This document shows, in pieces, positions 35,506 to 43,463 of a DNA stretch of 64,000 nucleotides. Location: contig JAEYNR010000006.1 in assembly GCA_023412475.1 (NCBI GenBank), positions 124,001 through 188,000 on the forward strand. Reading direction: 5' to 3'. The number at the start of each line of letters is the position of its first letter. Position 1 is the first letter of the stretch. Under the pieces are notes generated by a model. The model was given only the letters and a program-made list of their open reading frames with translations, was not told where the DNA came from and searched no databases. The translations under genes were made by a program, and so were the position numbers. Source of the DNA: Fibrobacterota bacterium. Its GTDB lineage: Bacteria; Fibrobacterota; Chitinivibrionia; Chitinivibrionales; Chitinispirillaceae.

Positions 35506-36489
35506 ATGACTGCAAATAAACAAAACCCCTACTGGCAGGTACATGATAAGTTTTTCAAGGAGATGTTCATGTACCCGGCTGTCTTCAAAAGTTTCATCGA
35601 ACAATATTTGTTGCAAAAGTTACAAGTACCCATAGATTTGAATAATATCACCCCTGTCAGAACTGAAAGTGTTGATACTAAACTAAGGGTACTTTTTTCT
35701 GATCTGATTTTTGAGCTCAAAACCTTTTCATACACAACTATATATCTGCTGTTTGAACATAAAAGCTATCCTGATAGTAATATAGAAAAACAGCTTATAA
35801 AGTATATGGATACTTTTGAATTGGATTATCTCAAGGAGCACAGTGAAGCCAAAACATCATTAAACATGATTCCTGTATTAATCTATCATGGTGTTGATAC
35901 TTTGAACATAGAATTTCACAATAGCAGAGTGGCTGATCTTATGTTTTTTGATCTTTCCCGCATGCCTGATGAGAAGATCAGAGGCACTGTCATTTTAAGA
36001 ATCGTTCTATTAACCATTAAATATATCCGAAGTGAAGAGCTGGTTACTAAAATAGATATGATACTCGAATTATTTAAGGAGCTTAAAGATGACCCGGAAG
36101 CTAAAGAATATGCACGATCGTTCTCCTTTTATGTAGAGCACGCTGCCAGAGAGGAGTTAAAAGAGATGCTGGAGCAGAAAATTAGACATTTTTTCACCGA
36201 TGAGGAATTGGAAAGTTCTACGGTAGTCCGGGAACTTGAGGAGAGAGGTAAGAAGAAAGGTATTGATATTGGTAAGAAGAAAGGTATTGATATTGGTAAG
36301 AAGGAAGGTATTGATATTGGTAAGAAGGAAGGCATTGATATTGGTAAGAAGGAAGGCATTGATATTGGAACTGAAGCCACCATATTAATTTTAAAAACCA
36401 ATAAGTCCGATGAGCAGATCGCCAAAGATACCGGTTTGCCGGTGGAAAAGATCAGAGAATTACGGAAAAAAAACAGAACTATACACTGA
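35506..36489 (+). CDS. Rpn-family PD-(D/E)XK nuclease, intact copy
   Basis: 327 residues from the ATG at 35506 (MTANKQNPYWQVHDKFFKEM). The frame is open to 35413, but the upstream part is the repeated non-coding leader. The nuclease core has FSDLIFELKTF (Asp) and YLLFEHKSYPDSNIEKQLIK (E-x-K). Rpn proteins degrade DNA. They were named for promoting recombination and have recently been tied to phage defence and toxicity. The C-terminal third has five 8-residue repeats (GKKKGIDI / GKKEGIDI) and a helix-turn-helix-like tail (DEQIAKDTGLPVEKIREL). An internal ATG with a strong ribosome site lies at 36166. No strong ribosome site precedes 35506. Leader copies on both sides and a third 5' fragment show repeated local duplication. 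Confidence 0.88.
   Translation: MTANKQNPYWQVHDKFFKEMFMYPAVFKSFIEQYLLQKLQVPIDLNNITPVRTESVDTKLRVLFSDLIFELKTFSYTTIYLLFEHKSYPDSNIEKQLIKYMDTFELDYLKEHSEAKTSLNMIPVLIYHGVDTLNIEFHNSRVADLMFFDLSRMPDEKIRGTVILRIVLLTIKYIRSEELVTKIDMILELFKELKDDPEAKEYARSFSFYVEHAAREELKEMLEQKIRHFFTDEELESSTVVRELEERGKKKGIDIGKKKGIDIGKKEGIDIGKKEGIDIGKKEGIDIGTEATILILKTNKSDEQIAKDTGLPVEKIRELRKKNRTIH
36166..36489 (+). CDS. Possible internally started C-terminal Rpn product (RpnS-like)
   Basis: In frame within the intact Rpn gene, ATG at 36166 is preceded by GAGAGGAG ending 9 bp upstream, much better than the site at the full-length start. It would give a 107-residue protein (MLEQKIRHFFTDEELESS) made of the five 8-residue repeats and the terminal helices, without the nuclease core. 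Reported RpnS antitoxins arise just this way. Here it is a prediction from position and ribosome site. Confidence 0.45.
   Translation: MLEQKIRHFFTDEELESSTVVRELEERGKKKGIDIGKKKGIDIGKKEGIDIGKKEGIDIGKKEGIDIGTEATILILKTNKSDEQIAKDTGLPVEKIRELRKKNRTIH
36247..36366 (+). repeat. Five 24-bp in-frame tandem units in Rpn copy 2
   Basis: Units start at 36247, 36271, 36295, 36319 and 36343, each encoding G-K-K-[K/E]-G-I-D-I. Units four and five are identical in DNA, pointing to recent expansion. The frameshifted paralogue has three. Confidence 0.92.
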
Positions 36490-36519
36490 TAAAGGTATAG
36501 ATCAGGCTTTTAGATTTTT

Positions 36520-36789
36520 TACCGCTTTTCCAAATTCTATTTCAGAAAAATAGACTATTCAGCAGATATTTCCCTGTCTTAATGCACTCCTTTTCTTATT
36601 TTAGATTCATGACTGCAAACAACCAAAAAACCTACCGGCAGGTACATGATAAGTTTTTCAAGGAGATGTTCATGTACCCGGCTGTCCTCAGAAGTTTCAT
36701 CGAACAATATTTACTGCAAAAGTTACAAGTACCTATAGGATAATATCACACCTGTCAGAACTGGAAGTGTTGATACTAACCTACCTAAC
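36520..36789 (+). pseudogene. 5' fragment of a third Rpn gene with its leader
   Basis: The leader (about 36520-36608) and the first 55 or so codons from an ATG at 36609 match the start of the intact copy (KFFKEMFMYPAVLRSFIEQY), including HDKFFKEMF. A deletion near 36738 (CCTATAGG-ATAATATCAC) breaks the frame, and homology ends at about 36789, where a different remnant begins on the other strand. Confidence 0.85.
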
Positions 36790-37104
36790 TCAAATGTTTA
36801 CCCGTATTGCTGTATTGGTAAAAGGAAATACACCCGCCTGTAACTGATAAAGGTAATATCTTGGAGCACAGCCTCTGGCATCCCATAATACTTCATGTGC
36901 ACCACCCCCCCCTGTCTTCCGGAAACAAGCCTGGTCAGCTCCCTGCCGTTAAGTGTTTTTTACACTCAGCAATACATCGCTGGCTTGATGAATATTGTAT
37001 CTGATCGTAGTAATCGTTTTGAATGGATTAGGGTAATTCTGAAAGACTGTCCTAAAGAATCGCTGAGTAGAACCAAATATTTTGTATCAACCACCGGGTA
37101 GTTA
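36790..37104 (-). pseudogene. Remnant of a type IX secretion C-terminal sorting domain
   Basis: The minus strand reads, across three small frame changes: SDSLGQSF, then QNYPNPFKTITTIRYNI, then NGRELTRLVSGRQGG, then AHEVLWDARG and YYLYQLQAG, stopping at 36790-36792. This is the order of the Por/type A sorting domain: the NYPNPF motif, an L-x-V-x-N strand, a G-R segment, V-x-W-D-A-[R/K], then [Y/F]-x-Y-x-L. One frame change falls in a run of eight G (minus strand; 36905-36912). Only this C-terminal end remains of a surface or secreted protein. Confidence 0.75.
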
Positions 37105-37142
37105 TGATTATATTACTAATTCTCAAGTGAAAGGATCCGGCC

Positions 37143-38114
37143 ATGAACATCTTATTAATCGGAGGAACAGGGAATATCTCCACAGAAGTAGCTGATTGCG
37201 CTTATAAGCAGGGACATACAATTATAGTAGCCAGCACCGGCAATCATCCGGTCCCATCCTCATATCACCACATACAACTGGATAGGACAATCCCGGAACA
37301 ATGCAAAGAGAAACTCGCCAATATAGATGCAGATATGGTAATCGATTTTTTTGCATTTGTACCAGATCATATCAAAACGCTCCATAGCATCCTTAAAGGA
37401 AAAATCAGGCAGTATATCTTTATTAGCAGTGCAACTGTATATGAGAAACCTCACAAAAGGCTCCCCATCACAGAAAATACCCCCCGCAATAACCCGTTCT
37501 GGTCTTATGCACAGGACAAGATTGCCTGTGAAGAATTTCTGGAAAGTGTACATGGCCCGGACTTCCCGGTAACCATCGTCAGACCATCTCACACTTTTGG
37601 AAAAACCTGGGTTCCATCCGTATTAAATGGCAATGATTTTACCATCTGCTCCAGAATTATCCAAGGCAAACCGATTTTTCTTCATGATAAGGGTCAATCC
37701 CTGTGGACACTGACCGCATCATCCGATTTCGCAGCCGGACTGTGCGGGCTTCTTGGAAATGAAAATGCGCTTGGTGAAGCATTTCATATTACCAGTAATG
37801 AAGCACTCTCCTGGAATAAGATTTATGAAATACTGGGCGAAACACTGGGACAAAAGCCAGTCATCACCTATATACCAACCAATTTTATTAATAAAGTACT
37901 CCCGGAATCCATTGGACCTTTAAAAGGTGATAAAGCAGAACACGGTGTTTTTGATAATTCCAAGATTAAAGAGGCAGTTCCTGGATTTCAATGCAGTAAA
38001 TCCTTCAGAATCGCAATCCGGGAATCGGTGGAATGGTTCAAAGAGGACCCCAATCGTATGGTTGTGGACAATAAACAGAATGAAATGATCGACTGGTTGA
38101 TTGGGCAAATGTAG
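37143..38114 (+). CDS. NAD-dependent epimerase/dehydratase family protein (extended SDR)
   Basis: 323 residues. N-terminal Rossmann loop GGTGNIS at residues 7-13, SSATVYEKP strand with the catalytic Ser/Thr position, and the YAQDK Y-x3-K pair near residue 125. SHTFGKTWVPSVLNGNDF is the substrate-side region. Extended SDRs of this size act on nucleotide-sugars or related metabolites. The substrate here cannot be told. AAGGA 9 bp upstream supports the ATG at 37143. It stands alone between remnants and the convergent acylphosphatase gene. Confidence 0.85.
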   Translation: MNILLIGGTGNISTEVADCAYKQGHTIIVASTGNHPVPSSYHHIQLDRTIPEQCKEKLANIDADMVIDFFAFVPDHIKTLHSILKGKIRQYIFISSATVYEKPHKRLPITENTPRNNPFWSYAQDKIACEEFLESVHGPDFPVTIVRPSHTFGKTWVPSVLNGNDFTICSRIIQGKPIFLHDKGQSLWTLTASSDFAAGLCGLLGNENALGEAFHITSNEALSWNKIYEILGETLGQKPVITYIPTNFINKVLPESIGPLKGDKAEHGVFDNSKIKEAVPGFQCSKSFRIAIRESVEWFKEDPNRMVVDNKQNEMIDWLIGQM

Positions 38115-38138
38115 AGACAAGGCATATCTTGCCTCTAC
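38111..38138. terminator. Hairpin between convergent genes
   Basis: GTAGAGACAAGGCA pairs with the reverse complement TCTTGCCTCTAC (one bulge). It lies in the 26-bp gap between the convergent epimerase and acylphosphatase genes and could end both transcripts. It also resembles a dispersed extragenic palindrome. Confidence 0.5.
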
Positions 38139-38140
38139 CC

Positions 38141-38431
38141 TTAATACTTTATCGCAAATCCGCTTTCATTTTCCGATAAAGACAAATCGGTTACCGTGGT
38201 GCTTTCCACATAGGAGAACTGCGGGCCTCTGCGTACATCCTCAAGAAAAATCTCAATTTTATCTTCGGTTCCCTGAGCCTCGATTTCAACGTCACCATTA
38301 GAGAGATTACGTACCCATCCACTTACCCCGACTTTCAGAGCGGATTCACGGGTAAAATAGCGAAAAGAAACACCCTGAACCAGTCCCTTGACAATTATCG
38401 ATATTCTTCTACCATCCATGCACTCATCCAA
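38141..38431 (-). CDS. acyP: Acylphosphatase
   Basis: 96 residues. IIVKGLVQGVSFRYF contains the G-x-V-Q-G-V-x-F-R phosphate-binding loop with the catalytic Arg, and GWVRNLSNGDVEIEAQG contains the catalytic Asn. It hydrolyses acyl phosphates such as carbamoyl phosphate. It is the last gene of the smpB-to-acyP minus-strand run, 8 bp after the DUF2905 gene. Confidence 0.92.
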   Translation of the reverse strand: MDECMDGRRISIIVKGLVQGVSFRYFTRESALKVGVSGWVRNLSNGDVEIEAQGTEDKIEIFLEDVRRGPQFSYVESTTVTDLSLSENESGFAIKY

Positions 38432-38439
38432 TCTGCACG

Positions 38440-38658
38440 TTATTTCCGTGCAAAGAAATTGATAATCAGAGTAAGAATGACACTCAACAGTATAGAGGTG
38501 GCAATAGGAATGAAAATCTTCACTCTCCCGCTTCCAATCTGAATATCCCCTGGCAGTCTTCCTATGGGGATTTTGTCAGACAGCAGAAAAACTACACCAA
38601 TAACCAGAATAACCGTACCAGCAACAACCAAAAATCTTCCAACTTCAACCCAGTTCAT
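38440..38658 (-). CDS. DUF2905 small membrane protein
   Basis: 72 residues from the ATG at 38658, chosen because AGGAG lies 5 bp upstream. The longer frame to 38721 adds unrelated sequence. Two hydrophobic segments flank LSDKIPIGRLPGDIQIGSG, the PxGxLPGDI-type signature of DUF2905, a family often found beside ruvB. Function unknown; inner membrane expected. Confidence 0.88.
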   Translation of the reverse strand: MNWVEVGRFLVVAGTVILVIGVVFLLSDKIPIGRLPGDIQIGSGRVKIFIPIATSILLSVILTLIINFFARK

Positions 38659-38832
38659 CTGCTCTCCTATTTTTTGTTTTAAAATGCGGAAAAAAAAAGA
38701 CACTACAGAATGCACCTTCATGATTACAGCATGGCTTGTTCAACCTCATACTATCTTTTTTATTAGCGAAAAAGATGTTACAGTCCGAGATTTTGTGCAG
38801 AAAAAATAATATTTCCGTTCCCGCCAAAGGAT

Positions 38833-39879
38833 TCAGGTGTCTGTTTTTTGGAAGAGGTTCTGTTGATTATCCAGATACGATGGTGGTCTCAATCCGAAAT
38901 ACTGATAGGTTTTCATTGTTACTTCCCTGCCCCTGGGAGTTCTCTTAAGAAAACCGGATTGTATCAGAAACGGTTCATATACCTCTTCTATAGTATCAGG
39001 TTCCTCCCCTACTACTACAGCAATGGTACTGAGTCCTACAGGCCCTCCGCTATAATGCTCAATTATGGATAAAAGTACAGAACGATCCATCTCATCAAGG
39101 CCACAGCCATCCACCCCCAGCATATTGAGAGTTTTATCAACGATTACTCTGGTGATCTTCCCCTCACCTTTTACTTCTGCCACATCACGACACCGTCGCA
39201 GAAGCCGGTTAGCGATTCTGGGAGTTCCCCGTGCCCGCTTTCCCAGCTCAAATGCAGCATCACTATCACAATGGATTCCCAGAATACCGGCAGAGCGCAA
39301 AATTACAATCTTAAGCTGTTCAGGGGTATAATAATTCAATCGACAGACATAACCAAAGCGAGCATGCATGGGAGAGGTAAGCATTCCAGCTCTGGTAGTA
39401 GCACCTACCAGGGTAAATGGCTTAAGATCCAGTCTGATTGAACGGGCAGCAGGTCCTTCACCAATCATGATATCAAAAACGAAATCCTCCATAGCCGGAT
39501 AAAGTGCTTCTTCAACGACCCTGTTTAGCCTATGAATTTCATCGATAAACAGTATTTCCCGTTCTCCAAGATTAGTCAGATTGCCTGCGAGATCTCCCTT
39601 TTTTTCCAGCACCGGTCCTGATGTGGTCTGAATACCCACTTCCAACTCCTGTGCCAATATTCTTGAGAGAGTGGTTTTGCCCAATCCCGGGGGGCCACAG
39701 AAAAGGACATGATCCAAGGCTTCTCCCCTTTTTTTGGCAGCCTCTACAAAGATAGACAGATTCTCTTTAATTGAATCCTGGCCCACAAAATCCCCAAATC
39801 TATCAGGGCGCAGCTTTGCATCCACCTGTTCATCATCGCCCTGATGCGGAGCACCGGAAACTATTCGTTCATCACTCAT
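38833..39879 (-). CDS. ruvB: Holliday junction branch migration ATPase RuvB
   Basis: 348 residues. Walker A GPPGLGKTT (residues 62-70), Walker B ILFIDEIHRLN (109-119), sensor segment GATTRAGMLTSPMHARFG and the C-terminal winged helix (SGFLKRTPRGREV). It drives branch migration on DNA with RuvA, after which RuvC cuts. It lies 12 bp after the pentapeptide-repeat gene, which here separates ruvA from ruvB. A 174-bp gap precedes the DUF2905 gene. Confidence 0.97.
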   Translation of the reverse strand: MSDERIVSGAPHQGDDEQVDAKLRPDRFGDFVGQDSIKENLSIFVEAAKKRGEALDHVLFCGPPGLGKTTLSRILAQELEVGIQTTSGPVLEKKGDLAGNLTNLGEREILFIDEIHRLNRVVEEALYPAMEDFVFDIMIGEGPAARSIRLDLKPFTLVGATTRAGMLTSPMHARFGYVCRLNYYTPEQLKIVILRSAGILGIHCDSDAAFELGKRARGTPRIANRLLRRCRDVAEVKGEGKITRVIVDKTLNMLGVDGCGLDEMDRSVLLSIIEHYSGGPVGLSTIAVVVGEEPDTIEEVYEPFLIQSGFLKRTPRGREVTMKTYQYFGLRPPSYLDNQQNLFQKTDT

Positions 39880-39891
39880 GTTTAAACCTGC

Positions 39892-40734
39892 TCAATGAAG
39901 ACCTGTTGCGCCCTGAAAATCTAAAGACTTGTTATTGTTGCGGATAACAGCGTTTTCAAGGGCAGCCTGCCTGAACTGCACATCGAAGAAAGAATAATCT
40001 GACCATTGTGACCCTTCCAAAAAAGATTGCCCGAAATTAACCTTAACAAATTTACAATTTGCAAAAACTGACTCCTGAGCGCTGGATCTGGAAAAATCAC
40101 AGTCGTTAAACCTGCACTGACGAAACTTCACTTTTGTAAGAAATGTATCTTTAAAGCTGCAGTGATTAAACTCGCAGCTTACAAATTCAGAACCGGTAAA
40201 ATCGGATGTATTGAAAAGGTTGTGCTGGAAATTACATCTGAAAACGGATAATTCGTTAGCAAAAGAATCTGAAAAGTCACATCGCTGCATCTCTGTATTA
40301 TTAAATTTGGCTTTACTGAAACTGGTTCGTCCGAATTCGGTTTCTTTTATCTGGGCATACTCGAAATGACAGTTTTGTAGATCAGCATCAACAAAATCAG
40401 CCTTTTCGATTCTGGTACGTGAAAAATCGGAATCTTTCATACTGGAGAAACGAAAGTTTGTGTGATTCACATTGCCAAGAGGGACCCCGCTGATTTTGGC
40501 AATAATCATGGTGGCACCGGCAATTATACTGTGAGAAAAATCGGATTCCCGCAGATCACAACCCTGAAAAGCAGAACCACTTAAATTAGCGAAACAGAAC
40601 CTGGAACGGGAAAGGTCACTGTCTTTAAAATCTGCCCCTGTAAGATTCAAATGCGAAAAATCAGCGCCCTGCAATCTGATACCACAACACGGTGAACCGG
40701 TCATGATCTTTTGGATTAATTCCTGGATATTCAT
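39892..40734 (-). CDS. Pentapeptide-repeat protein inserted in the ruv operon
   Basis: 280 residues from the ATG at 40734. Nearly the whole protein is made of A/C-[D/N]-[L/F]-x-x repeats (for example GADFSHLNLTGADFKDSDLS, KADFVDADLQNC, CDFSRSSAQESVFANCKF), predicting a right-handed quadrilateral beta-helix. There is no signal peptide or membrane segment, so it is cytoplasmic. Its ATG overlaps the ruvA TGA (ATGA), so it is translationally coupled. Some pentapeptide proteins mimic DNA and inhibit gyrase, but most have unknown roles. The operon position suggests a link to DNA repair, which is inference. Confidence 0.88.
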   Translation of the reverse strand: MNIQELIQKIMTGSPCCGIRLQGADFSHLNLTGADFKDSDLSRSRFCFANLSGSAFQGCDLRESDFSHSIIAGATMIIAKISGVPLGNVNHTNFRFSSMKDSDFSRTRIEKADFVDADLQNCHFEYAQIKETEFGRTSFSKAKFNNTEMQRCDFSDSFANELSVFRCNFQHNLFNTSDFTGSEFVSCEFNHCSFKDTFLTKVKFRQCRFNDCDFSRSSAQESVFANCKFVKVNFGQSFLEGSQWSDYSFFDVQFRQAALENAVIRNNNKSLDFQGATGLH

Positions 40735-41333
40735 ATAATCTGCAACGCCTTTCGGATCCATTCCTCCACAGGAGCACTCTCTGAGACCGTCTGTTCAACT
40801 CTGGCAAAAGCTTTCTGTACCTGTTTGTCATTATACCCTAAAGAAACCATAGCTGCAAAGGCCTCATCACGATTTTTTACCTTTGCAGAACCAAGTCTCA
40901 GGGAACTCTCAGAAGCCCCACTCACCAATAAAGATCTTACCTTCCCTTTCAGTTCAATAAGCAGACGTTGTGCAGTTTTCTGTCCCACCCCTGGAATTTT
41001 TTCAAGACGACTGAAATCACCACTATTAATGCAGTTCGCCAGATCATCAACTGAAATCCCGGAGAGCACACTCAAGGCGACTTTTGGTCCGATTTTAGTG
41101 ATACTTATCAGGTGGCGAAACATTTCCCGTTCAGTTTTACTTAAAAAGCCATAGAGTTTGTGAGCATCCTCCCGAACCTGATAATGGATGTGTAAAAGCA
41201 GATTAGTTCCAGTTTCCGGAAGATTTTCGTAGGTTGAAAGAGGAATAATTATATTATAGCCTACCCCGTGAGCTTCAATGGCAACTCTTGAAACCTCTTT
41301 TTCGCTTAGAACTCCTTTAATGTATTCGATCAT
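40731..41333 (-). CDS. ruvA: Holliday junction-binding protein RuvA
   Basis: 200 residues. OB-fold start (MIEYIKGVLSEKEVSRVAIE), helix-hairpin-helix segments ITKIGPKVALSVLSG and LEKIPGVGQKTAQRLLIELK, and the C-terminal domain (AFAAMVSLGYNDKQVQKAF) that contacts RuvB. It tetramerises on four-way junctions. It starts 7 bp after ruvC ends. Confidence 0.96.
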   Translation of the reverse strand: MIEYIKGVLSEKEVSRVAIEAHGVGYNIIIPLSTYENLPETGTNLLLHIHYQVREDAHKLYGFLSKTEREMFRHLISITKIGPKVALSVLSGISVDDLANCINSGDFSRLEKIPGVGQKTAQRLLIELKGKVRSLLVSGASESSLRLGSAKVKNRDEAFAAMVSLGYNDKQVQKAFARVEQTVSESAPVEEWIRKALQII

Positions 41334-41340
41334 GCGATTC

Positions 41341-41844
41341 TCACTTTAAGTAAACTTTATTTTTAAGGCCATCGGTTTTTGCCATATGGAAATCACCGAG
41401 CGCCAGCGCCAATGCATCGTAGGCATCGTGGCGTGAATGCTCAACCGGGGGAGAAAGAATCATCCGTACCATATAGGCGATCTGATCTTTAGTGGCATTT
41501 CCATTCCCGGCAATGGCCTTTTTGACCTCACGAGGTGAATATTCCACGATCTGAGCACCGTTTTTTTTTGCTGCAAGCATAGCTACACCTCTGGCATGTC
41601 CCAGAACCAGAGTGGTATGCACATTTTTACCATAGAAAGCCTCTTCTATACAAACCCGCTGAGGCGTATGCTGGCTGATTTTTTCAAGAAGCCGATCGTA
41701 AATCAGTTCCAGACGCACTGGAAGTTCTTCGCTGGCATCTGTAATAATGACACCAGAATCGACCCAGCTAACCGAGTTGTTAACGGTTTTAATCACACCA
41801 TAGCCGGTAACAGCAGTCCCAGGGTCGATCCCGAAGATAATCAT
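41341..41844 (-). CDS. ruvC: Holliday junction resolvase RuvC
   Basis: 167 residues. RNase H-like fold with D7 in FGIDPGTAVTGYG, Glu in CIEEAFYG, and the H-x2-D-A-Y-D-A acidic cluster (RHDAYDALALAL). It makes symmetric nicks at junctions bound by RuvA. The start overlaps the yebC stop by 4 bp (ATGA). Confidence 0.96.
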   Translation of the reverse strand: MIIFGIDPGTAVTGYGVIKTVNNSVSWVDSGVIITDASEELPVRLELIYDRLLEKISQHTPQRVCIEEAFYGKNVHTTLVLGHARGVAMLAAKKNGAQIVEYSPREVKKAIAGNGNATKDQIAYMVRMILSPPVEHSRHDAYDALALALGDFHMAKTDGLKNKVYLK

Positions 41845-42590
41845 GAGTTTAGCTTCTCCATGTCTTCATCGGAGATATCGAAATTTGCATACACATGCTG
41901 AGTGTCATCCAGATCATCGATAGCTTCCATAAGTTTTAGTATTCTGGATGAATTATCCCCTTCAACTTTTACACTATTTTCGGGAATTTTGGTTAATTCA
42001 GCAGAAACCGGTTTGATGTTGAACTTTTCGAGAGCCTCACGCACCGGATCAAAAGTCTCGGGTGGAGTCAGGATTTCAAACTCTTCCCCATCAAGGCTCA
42101 TATCTTCAGCGCCAGCCTCAAGCACCACCTCCATCAGTTCATCCTCAGCCATACTGTCTTTAGCAACCCTGATTATTCCTTTAGATTTGAACATCCAGGC
42201 CACAGAATTAGTCTGCCCCAGATTCCCGCCATACTTAGTGAGCACATGCCTGACCTCTGCAACGGTGCGATTGCGATTATCGGTCATGCATTCAATCATA
42301 ACAGCTATTCCTCCTGGTCCATACCCCTCAAATGTAATCTCCTCATAAGTGACACCTTCCAACTGTCCGCTACCTTTTTGAACTGCAGTTTCTATGTTTT
42401 TATTGGGCATGTTTGCAGCTCGTGCTGTAGAAACAGCAGTCCTGAGTCTGGGGTTGGATTCCGGGTCAGCACCTCCGATTTTGGCTGCAATGGTTAATTC
42501 ACGGATAAGCCGATTGAACAGTTTACCTCTGGCAGCATCTGCCTTTCCTTTCTGTCGCTTAATAGTGGCCCATTTGGAATGACCTGACAT
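41841..42590 (-). CDS. yebC: YebC/TACO1 family protein
   Basis: 249 residues beginning MSGHSKWATIKRQKGKADAA, the family signature, with FEGYGPGGIAVMIECMTDNR in the second domain. YebC proteins were long called transcription regulators. Recent work ties them to translation of proline-rich stretches. It sits ahead of ruvC as in many bacteria. AGGAGAG lies upstream. Confidence 0.95.
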   Translation of the reverse strand: MSGHSKWATIKRQKGKADAARGKLFNRLIRELTIAAKIGGADPESNPRLRTAVSTARAANMPNKNIETAVQKGSGQLEGVTYEEITFEGYGPGGIAVMIECMTDNRNRTVAEVRHVLTKYGGNLGQTNSVAWMFKSKGIIRVAKDSMAEDELMEVVLEAGAEDMSLDGEEFEILTPPETFDPVREALEKFNIKPVSAELTKIPENSVKVEGDNSSRILKLMEAIDDLDDTQHVYANFDISDEDMEKLNS

Positions 42591-42647
42591 AATTCTCTCC
42601 TTTATTTCTGTTATGTTATTTTTTTAAACCCGGGCAAAAGACTTCTT

Positions 42648-43463
42648 TCAGGAATCCAGGGTGACTTTTTGCAGCGATGTCAATTTTCGCCCCAAAAACA
42701 GTTCTGCCTGTATCCCAGTATCCACAGTAATATCAGTAAGCAGAAAACTGCTGTTCTCGAAACCATCACCTTTTTGTGAAGTAACACAATTAAGAGCGGT
42801 TAATATGTCCTGAACCTCTTTTGCAGTCCATAAAGCACTATCAAGCAGTTGAATCCTGGTGCCCACAGTCCCCTGGATTACCTCCAGAAGCAAAGGATAA
42901 TGTGTACAACCAAGAATAATACAGTCCACCCCCAGATCAATCATCTCATAAAGATAATGCTGAGCGGTAAGACGGCAGATATCATGGTCAAACAATCCTG
43001 CCTCCACAAGAGGCACAAAAAGCGGACAAGCTCTTCCATATACTCTGATATTAGGATCGAGATTATTTATAGCCCTGAAATAAGCCTGAGCATTAACCGT
43101 TGCCGGCGTTCCTATTACTCCGATTTTATACTCTGCAGTTCTTAAAACAGCCGCACGTGCCCCCGGCAAGACGACTCCAATTACCGGAATGTCTTTGATT
43201 TTTTTTTCGATCATCTCCAGTGCTACAGAAGAAACAGTGTTACAGGCAACAACCAGCATTTTAATGTCATACTTTAAGAAGTGATTTGCACATTGTTGCC
43301 CAAATGACTCAATCGTCTCCTCAGATCGTCCACCATAGGGACTTCTTGCGGTATCACCAAGATAGATAATTCGCTCATGAGGCATTAATCTGAGAATTTC
43401 CCGGACAACAGTTAACCCTCCAAGCCCGGAATCGAATATTCCTATCGGTCTGCAATCACTCAT
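42648..43463 (-). CDS. murI: Glutamate racemase
   Basis: 271 residues. IGIFDSGLGGLTVVREI start, the first catalytic Cys in VVACNTVS and the second in ILGCTHYPLL. It makes D-glutamate for MurD. The start overlaps the end of the amidase gene by 4 bp. Confidence 0.95.
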   Translation of the reverse strand: MSDCRPIGIFDSGLGGLTVVREILRLMPHERIIYLGDTARSPYGGRSEETIESFGQQCANHFLKYDIKMLVVACNTVSSVALEMIEKKIKDIPVIGVVLPGARAAVLRTAEYKIGVIGTPATVNAQAYFRAINNLDPNIRVYGRACPLFVPLVEAGLFDHDICRLTAQHYLYEMIDLGVDCIILGCTHYPLLLEVIQGTVGTRIQLLDSALWTAKEVQDILTALNCVTSQKGDGFENSSFLLTDITVDTGIQAELFLGRKLTSLQKVTLDS

